Shown here in pieces: positions 35,425 to 41,984 of a stretch of DNA of 64,000 nucleotides. Each line of letters starts with the position of its first letter. Within the stretch, counting starts at the first letter, position 1. Where the stretch lies: NCBI RefSeq assembly GCF_014648435.1, contig NZ_BMRC01000011.1, forward strand, positions 248,001 to 312,000. The letters are read 5' to 3'. This DNA is from Nonomuraea spiralis (GTDB taxonomy: Bacteria > Actinomycetota > Actinomycetes > Streptosporangiales > Streptosporangiaceae). Both the position numbers and the translations under genes were made by a program. Below the pieces are notes generated by a model. It searched no databases. It was given only the letters and a program-made list of their open reading frames with translations, and was not told the DNA's origin.

Positions 35425-35906
35425 CCTGTGCCCCCCATCCGGCGGAGTTCGAGCCGATCCAGCGGGAGGCGTCCGCGGCGGGCGCGCGGTGCGTGGTGGG
35501 CGCCGTGCTGGTCAACCCGAGCGGTGAGGTGTTCCTCCAGCGCCGGGCGGAGCACGTACGGCTCTTCCCCGGCTGCTGGGACATCGTCGGCGGGCACGTC
35601 GAGCAGGGCGAGACCCTGTGCGCGGCGCTCGCCAGGGAGATCGAGGAGGAGACGGGCTGGCGCCTGCTGGAGGTGGGCGGCCTGGTGGACGTCTTCGACT
35701 GGACCGGCGGCGACGGCGGCCTCCGGCGCGAGATCGACGTGCTGGCCACGGTCGAGGGCGACCTGACCCGGCCCAGGATCGAACGGGACAAGTTCGACGA
35801 GGCCCGCTGGCTGGAGGAGGACGAGCTGCGCAGCCTGGCCGCCGGGTCCGCCGAGTCCGGCATGATCCAGCTGGCCCTGCGCGCGCTGGCCATGCGGCCG
35901 GGCTAG
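35421..35906 (+). CDS. adaJ: Nudix hydrolase (AdaJ-like)
   Basis: A 161-residue Nudix enzyme with a perfect box: G58, E64 and 'REIEEETGW' (residues 58-80, in 'GGHVEQGETLCAALAREIEE'), plus 'GEVFLQRRAEHVRLFPGCWD' upstream. It hydrolyses a nucleoside polyphosphate-type bond with Mg2+. From memory, AdaJ, a Nudix hydrolase in the Actinomadura ada cluster, starts 2'-amino-2'-deoxyadenosine biosynthesis by hydrolysing ATP; the neighbours here fit that. ATG 35421 overlaps the ABC gene (ATGA) and follows AGGAG. The stop overlaps the convergent hisA-like gene by four bases. Confidence 0.8.
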   Translation: MTCAPHPAEFEPIQREASAAGARCVVGAVLVNPSGEVFLQRRAEHVRLFPGCWDIVGGHVEQGETLCAALAREIEEETGWRLLEVGGLVDVFDWTGGDGGLRREIDVLATVEGDLTRPRIERDKFDEARWLEEDELRSLAAGSAESGMIQLALRALAMRPG

Positions 35907-36640
35907 GACTCCGGCTTGCGTACCGCGTCCAGGGCCTGCCCGAGGGTGAACCTGCCGGCGTACAGCGCCTTGCCCACCACCACGCCCTCGACGCCGAGCG
36001 AGGTCAGGGACGCGATGGCGCGCAGGTCGTCGAGGCAGGACACCCCGCCGGAGGCCACGACGGGCCGGCCGGTGGCGGCGCAGACGTCGCGCAGCAGGCC
36101 GAGGTTGGGGCCGCCGAGCGTGCCGTCCCTGGCGATGTCGGTGACGACGTACCGGGCGCAGCCGGCCGCGTCCAGGCGGGCCAGGGTCTCGTACAGGTCG
36201 CCGGCGTCGCGGGTCCAGCCGTGGCTGCGTACGGTCGTGCCCCAGACGTCCAGCTCGACGGCGACCCGGTCGCCGTGCCGGGCGATCACGCCCGCCACCC
36301 ACTCCGGACGTTCCAGTGCGCCGGTGCCGAGCACCACCCGGCCGCAGCCGGTGGCCAGCGCCGCCGCGAGCCCGTCGTCGTCGCGTACGCCGCCGCACAA
36401 CTCGACCGGGACGTCGAGGGCGCCGACGACCTCGGCGATGCGCGCGCGGTTCGTGCCGGTGCCGAAGGCGGCGTCGAGGTCCACCAGGTGCACCCAGTCG
36501 GCGCCCGCGTCCTGCCAGGCCAGCGCCGTGTCGAGCGGGTCGCCGTACCAGGTCTCGGTCCCGGACTCGCCGCGTACCAGGCGGACGGCCCGGCCGCCGC
36601 GCACGTCAACGGCGGGCAGGAGGGTCAGGCATGTGGACAC
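35903..36640 (-). CDS. hisA: HisA/PriA-type phosphoribosyl isomerase
   Basis: TIM-barrel isomerase of 245 residues that performs an Amadori rearrangement, normally ProFAR to PRFAR in histidine synthesis. It has the catalytic aspartates D12 in 'LLPAVDVRGGRAVRL' and the one in 'VVTDIARDGTLGGPN', and the actinobacterial PriA signature 'GWTRDAGDLYETLARLD'. It stands alone on the minus strand between the Nudix gene and a second hisG, with no hisB/C/H/F nearby, so it is probably a pathway-dedicated copy. GTG 36640 (residue sequence beginning VSTCLT) follows GAGAGGAAA. The divergent region 36641-36819 separates it from hisG-2. Confidence 0.83.
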   Translation of the reverse strand: MSTCLTLLPAVDVRGGRAVRLVRGESGTETWYGDPLDTALAWQDAGADWVHLVDLDAAFGTGTNRARIAEVVGALDVPVELCGGVRDDDGLAAALATGCGRVVLGTGALERPEWVAGVIARHGDRVAVELDVWGTTVRSHGWTRDAGDLYETLARLDAAGCARYVVTDIARDGTLGGPNLGLLRDVCAATGRPVVASGGVSCLDDLRAIASLTSLGVEGVVVGKALYAGRFTLGQALDAVRKPES

Positions 36641-36819
36641 TCGTCGTTTCCTCTCCCGTGAACCCCCCTTTCCCATCATGGTCGACAATGGTCAGGAATC
36701 GAAGTCAACCTTCGGCCACCCCCATGGTTCACTTGCCGCCGCCCGGCCGGACGGGGACGCTTGCCGGTGCGCGCTGGACGCCACCGGGGGTTCGGTCCCC
36801 CTGTTCCGAGGAGGACTGC

Positions 36820-37686
36820 ATGGTCTCGCTCGCGCTGCCCAAAGGCTCTTACCTGGAACGTCCCGTCCTCGGCCGGTTCGCCGCCGCCGGGCTGGAGGTG
36901 CGGCGGCCGTCCGAACGCAGCTACCGGGCGCGCATCGACTACGACGGCGACATCGAGGTGGCCTTCCACAAGGCGCGCGAGATCCCGCTCGCCGTGGAGA
37001 AGGGCATCTTCGACTTCGGCGTGACCGGCGCCGACTGGATCGAGGAGACCGGCGCGAAGGTCGAGCTGGTCGAGACGAGCGGGTGCGTGCCCCCGTGGCG
37101 GCTGGTGCTCGCCGTACCCGCCGATCATCCCGCCGTGGACGTCGCCGGCCTGCCGCCCGGGGTCCGGGTCGCGACCGGGTTCCCGAAGATCGCCCGGCAG
37201 TTCTTCCAGAGCGTGCCGCTGCCCGTACGGATCGTGCCGTCCTTCGGCGCGACGGAGGCCAAGGTCCCTGAGCTCGCCGACGCCGTCATCGAGGCCGACG
37301 GCCCCGACTCCGCCTTCGACGAGCACGACCTGCGGGTCATCGCCACGTTGCGCACGTGCGTCCCGCAGCTCGTCGCGAGCCCGGCCGCCTGGCGGGAGAC
37401 CGGGAAACGGGCCGCGATCCAGAAGGTCGCGCGGCTGCTGGCCGCGGTGGACGGGGGAGCGGCGCACGTGCTGCTGACCGTCCGCACCTCCTCGCGCAAC
37501 CTGCCGAGCGTGGCCGGTTCCATGCCGGAGCGGTCCTGGCGGGCCGGGACCGGCCTGACGGAGGGGCTGGTGGTCGTCCAGGGGCTGGCGGCCCGCCGGG
37601 GACTGGCCGAGACCATCGGCGGCATCCTGGCCGCGGGGGCCCTCGACGTCATCGAGTCGCACGTCGGGAAAGACGTCACGCCGTGA
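36820..37686 (+). CDS. Second HisG-like protein with altered PRPP loop
   Basis: A 288-residue HisG homologue, clearly related to the HisG at 26894-27781 ('MVSLALPKGS', 'FGVTGADWIEETGAKVEL', 'GATEAKVPELADAV'). However, the PRPP-binding loop, 'DVVETGHSL' in the other copy, is replaced by 'EADGPDSAF' (residues 158-166), losing the conserved Thr-Gly. It may therefore be regulatory, use another ligand or do a different reaction. ATG 36820 has a strong GAGGAGG site. Its stop overlaps the HAD gene start (GTGA). Its role in the nucleoside pathway is unknown. Confidence 0.8.
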   Translation: MVSLALPKGSYLERPVLGRFAAAGLEVRRPSERSYRARIDYDGDIEVAFHKAREIPLAVEKGIFDFGVTGADWIEETGAKVELVETSGCVPPWRLVLAVPADHPAVDVAGLPPGVRVATGFPKIARQFFQSVPLPVRIVPSFGATEAKVPELADAVIEADGPDSAFDEHDLRVIATLRTCVPQLVASPAAWRETGKRAAIQKVARLLAAVDGGAAHVLLTVRTSSRNLPSVAGSMPERSWRAGTGLTEGLVVVQGLAARRGLAETIGGILAAGALDVIESHVGKDVTP

Positions 37687-38489
37687 GCCGCCGGATGATC
37701 GTGTGCGACCTCGACGGGACGCTGCTGGACTCCCGCGGCCAGGTCTCCGAGCGCACCCGTACGGCGGTGCGCCGCGCCCGCGCCGCCGGGCACGTGTTCG
37801 TCATCGCCACCGCGCGCCCGGTCCGCGACACCCGCTCGGTGGCCGCGGCCCTGGACGACGCGGCCGTCGCCGTGTGCGGGAACGGCTCGATCACCTTCGA
37901 CTTCGGCCGCGACGAGGTGGTCGACTACCGCCCGCTGGACCGGCAGCCGCTCGCCGCGGCCCTGTCGGCGCTCCGCGACCGGTTCCCTGGCGTCCGCCTG
38001 GGCGCCGAATGCCGCCTGGAGCTCCTGCTGGAGGACGAGTTCCACCTGCCCGAGCCGCTGTCCCGGGGCGCGCGTCGGGTGCCCCGGCTGGAGGGCGAGA
38101 TCGACCGGCACGACGTCGGCAAGCTCATGGTGCAGCTCGAAGGCGCCGCCCGCCAGTACTACGAGACCGTACGCGGGGTCCTGACCGGCTGCGAGGTCAC
38201 CATCTCGGCGGACGTGTTCTGCGAGGTGATGCGGGCCGGCGTCACCAAGGCGGCGGCCCTTGAGTCGATGGCGGACCGGCTCGGGTTCGGCAGCGCCGAC
38301 GTGATCGCGTTCGGTGACATGCCGAACGATCTCCCCATGCTGACCTGGGCCGGGACCGCGGTGGCGGTCGCCAACGCCCATCCCTCGGTGCTCGGCGCGG
38401 TCGGCGAGGTGACCGCGTCCAACGACGACGACGGGGTGGCCGCCTGGCTGGAACGGCACGCCACGGCCGATTTCTCAGAGAAGTATTGA
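37683..38489 (+). CDS. HAD-superfamily phosphatase (Cof type)
   Basis: A 268-residue HAD-IIB hydrolase. Motif I is 'CDLDGTLLDS' (nucleophile D9, acid/base D11), motif II 'IATARP', and motif IV 'FGDMPNDLPML'; a lysine precedes it in 'AGVTKAAALESM'. The insertion between motifs II and III is the C2B cap. GTG 37683 overlaps hisG-2 by four bases. In this setting it probably removes the 5'-phosphate from a nucleotide intermediate to release the free nucleoside antibiotic. Substrate inferred from context only. Confidence 0.83.
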   Translation: MSRRMIVCDLDGTLLDSRGQVSERTRTAVRRARAAGHVFVIATARPVRDTRSVAAALDDAAVAVCGNGSITFDFGRDEVVDYRPLDRQPLAAALSALRDRFPGVRLGAECRLELLLEDEFHLPEPLSRGARRVPRLEGEIDRHDVGKLMVQLEGAARQYYETVRGVLTGCEVTISADVFCEVMRAGVTKAAALESMADRLGFGSADVIAFGDMPNDLPMLTWAGTAVAVANAHPSVLGAVGEVTASNDDDGVAAWLERHATADFSEKY

Positions 38490-38514
38490 CGCTTGTCTGA
38501 CGACTATTCATGAT
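38486..38514 (+). promoter_or_regulatory. Promoter for the BMP transporter/catabolic operon
   Basis: TTGACG (38486-38491) and CATGAT (38509-38514) are separated by 17 bases, a good match to the housekeeping promoter; the -35 box overlaps the stop codon of the HAD gene. TCTGACGACTAT lies between the boxes and could hold the GntR operator. The leader to the GTG at 38615 is about 95 bases. Confidence 0.55.
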
Positions 38515-38548
38515 GGTCGCTGGAGCCGGGAACACACCGGCCAGGATC

Positions 38549-38591
38549 GGCCTGCGGAGGCAGGCCGCCACGGCCCGCGCCGGGCGCGGGC
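38549..38591 (+). promoter_or_regulatory. Two consecutive hairpins in the BMP operon leader
   Basis: GGCCTGC-GGAG-GCAGGCC (38549-38566) and GCCCGCG-CCGGG-CGCGGGC (38573-38591) are perfect 7-bp stems spaced six bases apart. The second ends ten bases before the ribosome site of the lipoprotein gene. They could stop readthrough from the HAD gene, attenuate, or shape translation; no U-run follows. Confidence 0.4.
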
Positions 38592-38614
38592 GTCCCGTCT
38601 GAGAGGTGCCTCCA

Positions 38615-39673
38615 GTGCCCCGATTAGCCGTTGCCCCTGTATTCGTGCGCGTCCTCGCCGTCTGCACGGCGTTGTGCTCGCTCGCCGCCTGCACCGCCGT
38701 CTCCCCGGCCGCCGGAACGAAGGAGGCCGGAGCGAAGGGCGCCACCTCGGTCGGCGTGGCCTTCAGCCGCGGCGGGCGGGGCGACAGATCCTTCAACGAC
38801 TCGGTGGGGGCCGGGGTCGACCGCGCGAAGGCCGAGCTGGGCGTCTCCGCCAAGGAGCTCAGCCCCAACGCCGCCGGGTCCGACCTGGAGGAGATCCTGC
38901 GGCTGCTGGCCGAGACCGGCCACAACCCCGTGCTGGCCGTCGGCTTCTTCTACGCCCAGCCGCTGGCGAAGGTCGCGCCCGCCTTCCCCCGCACCCAGTT
39001 CGTCATCATCGACGACGCCACCGTGAAGCTGCCCAACGTCACCAACGTGGTGTTCCGCGAGGAGCAGGCCAGTTATTTGGTCGGCGCGGCGGCCGCGCTC
39101 AAGTCCGCCACCGGCCGCATCGGCTTCGTCGGCGGCGTGCAGACCCCGCCGCAGGAGAAGTTCCTGGCCGGTTACGAGGCCGGCGCCCGCGCGGTCAACC
39201 CCGGCATCCGGCTCTCCAGCGTGTTCATGTCCCAGCCGCCCGACTTCAGCGGCTTCTCCGTCCCCGACAAGGCCCAGGAAGCCGCCCGCGGCATGTACGA
39301 CGGCGGCGCCGACGTGGTCTACCACGCCGCCGGCGCGTCCGGGCTCGGCGTCTTCCAGGCGGCCAAGGCGGCCGGCAAGTGGGCGATCGGCGTGGACGTC
39401 GACCAGCGCAAGACGGTCGACGCCGGGCTCGCCGGAGTGATCCTGACCAGTGCCACCAAGCAGCTCGACGTCGCGGTGCTGAGCATCGTCCGCGACGCGG
39501 CGGCGGGCCGCCCGATCAACGGGGTGCACGAGTTCGGGCTCAAGGAGGGCGGCGTCGGCTACGCCACCAGCGGCGGCGAGCTGGCCGACATCCAGCCGCG
39601 CCTGGAGCAGCTCCGCAAGCAGATCGTCTCGGGCGAGATCAAGGTGCCCGTCAGGCCGGCGGAGAGCCGGTGA
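38615..39673 (+). CDS. BMP-family (BmpA/PnrA) nucleoside-type substrate-binding lipoprotein
   Basis: A 352-residue lipoprotein (Cys in 'LCSLAACTA') of the basic membrane protein family, whose members bind purine nucleosides or related compounds. Core segments: 'VAFSRGGRGDRSFNDSVGAG', 'IGFVGGVQTPPQEKFLAGYE', 'GADVVYHAAGASGLGVFQAA', 'WAIGVDVDQRK'. GTG 38615 is spaced eight bases from GAGAGG; GTG 38606 is too close. It is coupled to two permease genes by overlaps. Position next to a nucleoside biosynthetic cluster is notable; it could serve uptake or recapture of a nucleoside. Confidence 0.87.
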   Translation: MPRLAVAPVFVRVLAVCTALCSLAACTAVSPAAGTKEAGAKGATSVGVAFSRGGRGDRSFNDSVGAGVDRAKAELGVSAKELSPNAAGSDLEEILRLLAETGHNPVLAVGFFYAQPLAKVAPAFPRTQFVIIDDATVKLPNVTNVVFREEQASYLVGAAAALKSATGRIGFVGGVQTPPQEKFLAGYEAGARAVNPGIRLSSVFMSQPPDFSGFSVPDKAQEAARGMYDGGADVVYHAAGASGLGVFQAAKAAGKWAIGVDVDQRKTVDAGLAGVILTSATKQLDVAVLSIVRDAAAGRPINGVHEFGLKEGGVGYATSGGELADIQPRLEQLRKQIVSGEIKVPVRPAESR

Positions 39674-40761
39674 ACCGGGCGCGGGCGGCGGGCCGGGAAG
39701 CGCTGGGCGTGCTCGCCGTACCGGCGCTCGCGCTGCTGATCGCGCTCACGGTCGCCACCGCGCTGCTGGCCGCGGTGGGGGCCGCGCCGGGGCGGACGTA
39801 CCTGACGATGCTGGAGTTCGGGCTCCGGCCGGACTCGCTCGTCTCCGCGGTGAACCGGGCGGCCGTCTACTTCTTCGCCGCCCTCGCCGTGGCCGTGACG
39901 TTCCGGATGAAGCTGTTCAACATCGGGGTCGAGGGCCAGTACCACGTGGCCGCGCTGTTCGCGGCGGTCGCCGGGGCGGCCGTACGGCTGCCGGGCCCGC
40001 TGCACCTGGCCTTCGTCTGCCTGGTCGCCGTGGTCGCCGGGGCCCTGTGGGCCGGGATCGCCGCCGTGCTCAAGGTGTGGCGCGGGGTCTCCGAGGTGCT
40101 GTCCACGCTGCTGCTCAACTACGTCGCCACCGCCCTCGTCGCCTACCTGCTGGCCGAGGTCTTCGCGGTGGGCAGCCCGTCCGGGTCGACGCCGGACCTG
40201 CCGCCGTCGGCCCGCCTGCCCGAGCTCACGCTGCCCTCGGGCGACCAGCTCGGCTCGGCCACGCTGGGCGCGGTCGTCCTGGGGGTGGCCGTGCACCTGA
40301 TGCTCACCCGCACCCGCTACGGCTACGAGCTGAAGGCCGGCGGCCTGAACCCGGCGGCGGCCCGCGTCCACGGCGTCGACCCGCGCCGGATGGTCCTTGT
40401 CACGATGCTCCTGTCCGGCGGCCTGGCCGGTCTGGCCGGGCTGCCCGACCTGCTGGGCGACACCTACCGGTACGGCATGGACTTCCCCTCCGGCGCGGGC
40501 TTCACCGGCATCGCCGTGGCCCTGCTCGGCCGCAACACGCCGGCGGGCATTGTGCTGGCCGCCCTGCTCTTCGGGTTCCTGGAACGGTCGGCGCTGATCC
40601 TCGACATCGAGGGCATCCCCAAGGAGATCGTCACCATCATGCAGGGCGTCATCGTGCTCAGCGTCGTGGTGGCGTACGAGGTGGCGCGGCGCGTGGAGCG
40701 CAGGCGTGCCGCCCGGCTGGTACGGGAGCAGAGCTCCCCGGCGCTGGAGTCGGCCGTATGA
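39670..40761 (+). CDS. Nucleoside-type ABC permease 1 (YufP-like)
   Basis: Membrane permease of 363 residues, branched-chain/BMP transporter type, with about nine hydrophobic segments. 'FRMKLFNIGVEGQYHVAALF' and 'RVHGVDPRRMVLVTMLLSGG' are typical of the first permease in nucleoside importers. GTG 39670 overlaps the lipoprotein stop and its own stop overlaps the next ATG, so lipoprotein and both permeases are coupled. The expected ATPase gene (YufO type) is absent from this operon. Confidence 0.88.
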   Translation: MNRARAAGREALGVLAVPALALLIALTVATALLAAVGAAPGRTYLTMLEFGLRPDSLVSAVNRAAVYFFAALAVAVTFRMKLFNIGVEGQYHVAALFAAVAGAAVRLPGPLHLAFVCLVAVVAGALWAGIAAVLKVWRGVSEVLSTLLLNYVATALVAYLLAEVFAVGSPSGSTPDLPPSARLPELTLPSGDQLGSATLGAVVLGVAVHLMLTRTRYGYELKAGGLNPAAARVHGVDPRRMVLVTMLLSGGLAGLAGLPDLLGDTYRYGMDFPSGAGFTGIAVALLGRNTPAGIVLAALLFGFLERSALILDIEGIPKEIVTIMQGVIVLSVVVAYEVARRVERRRAARLVREQSSPALESAV

Positions 40762-41984
40762 GCGCGGCCACGGGACGGCACCGGTGGTGGCGGGCGGCGC
40801 TCGTCCTGCTGCTCGCGATGTCGGCGGTCAGGACGGTCACCGGCGTGGACGAGCTCACCGGGTCCGGCGTCGTGGGGGCGGCGCTGCGGCTGGCGGTCCC
40901 CATCGGGCTCGCCGGGCTCAGCGGCCTGTGGAGTGAACGGGCCGGCGTCGCCAACCTCGGCATCGAAGGCATGATGATCATCGGGACGGTCTGCGGCGCC
41001 TGGGCCGGGTACGCGTACGGCGTCTGGGCCGGGGTGCTGGCCGGGGTGCTGGGCGGGGTGGCCGCGGGGCTGCTGCACGCGGTCGTCACCGTGACGTTCG
41101 GGGTCGACCAGGTCGTCTGCGGCATCGCGATCAACATCCTGGCGGTGGGCGTGGCCCGGTTCATGTCGGTCATCGCCTTCAGCGGGCTGCCGGGGGCGGG
41201 CGCCACCCAGTCGCCGCCCGTACGCGGGACGATCGGCACGGTGAGCGTGCCCGTCCTGGCGGGCGGCGGGGGCGGCGGCGACCTGCTCGGCGGGCTGGAG
41301 CGGGCCCGGATCTTCCTGCTGTCCGACCTCGCGGGCATCGTCCGGGGGCTGCTGCACGAGGTCTCGCTGCTCACCGTGGTCGCGGTCGCGCTGGTCCCGC
41401 TCAGCTTCCTGTTGTTGTGGCGCACCGCGTTCGGGTTGCGGCTGCGGTCGGCGGGGGAGCACCCGGCCGCGGCGGACTCGCTCGGCGTGCCGGTGTTGCG
41501 GATGCGGTACTACGGGGTGCTGGTCTCCGGCGGGCTGGCCGGGCTCGGCGGGGCGTACCTGGTCACCGTCTCCTCGACCGTCTACCGCGAGGGCCAGACC
41601 GGCGGCCGGGGCTTCATCGGGCTCGCCGCCATGATCTTCGGCAACTGGCGCCCGACCGGCACCGCCGCGGGCGCCCTGCTGTTCGGCTACGCCGACGCCC
41701 TGCAACTGCGCCAGGCGAGCGCCGTGCACGTGCTGCTGCTCCTCGGGGCCGTGCTGGCGTGGGCCGCCGCGATCGTCCTCGTCCGTACGCGGCTCCGCCT
41801 GGCCGGGACGCTGGCGCTGCTCGGCGCCGCCGCGTTCGTGCTCTTCCAGGGCACCGACTCCGTCCCCACCCAGCTCGTGTACGCCACGCCGTACCTCACC
41901 ACCCTCCTGGTGCTGGTCACGGTCGCCCAACGACTGCGCATGCCGGCCTACGTCGGCATCCCCTACCGGCGAGGAGACGCGTGA
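40758..41984 (+). CDS. Nucleoside-type ABC permease 2 (YufQ-like)
   Basis: Second permease subunit, 408 residues. 'LSGLWSERAGVANLGIEGMM' and 'GRGFIGLAAMIFGNWRPTGT' are hallmarks of the YufQ type. A glycine-rich loop ('VLAGGGGGGDLLGG') precedes an insertion not usual in shorter family members, and a hydrophobic C-terminal extension adds further helices. ATG 40758 overlaps permease 1 (ATGA), and the stop overlaps the ATG at 41984 of the next gene. Confidence 0.88.
   Translation: MSAATGRHRWWRAALVLLLAMSAVRTVTGVDELTGSGVVGAALRLAVPIGLAGLSGLWSERAGVANLGIEGMMIIGTVCGAWAGYAYGVWAGVLAGVLGGVAAGLLHAVVTVTFGVDQVVCGIAINILAVGVARFMSVIAFSGLPGAGATQSPPVRGTIGTVSVPVLAGGGGGGDLLGGLERARIFLLSDLAGIVRGLLHEVSLLTVVAVALVPLSFLLLWRTAFGLRLRSAGEHPAAADSLGVPVLRMRYYGVLVSGGLAGLGGAYLVTVSSTVYREGQTGGRGFIGLAAMIFGNWRPTGTAAGALLFGYADALQLRQASAVHVLLLLGAVLAWAAAIVLVRTRLRLAGTLALLGAAAFVLFQGTDSVPTQLVYATPYLTTLLVLVTVAQRLRMPAYVGIPYRRGDA

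Noticed and set aside
26894..37686. HisG, HisA and HisG as a histidine operon
   Set aside because: No hisB, hisC, hisD, hisH, hisF or hisI is present, the genes lie on both strands and are mixed with SDR, PurC-like, aminotransferase and exporter genes.
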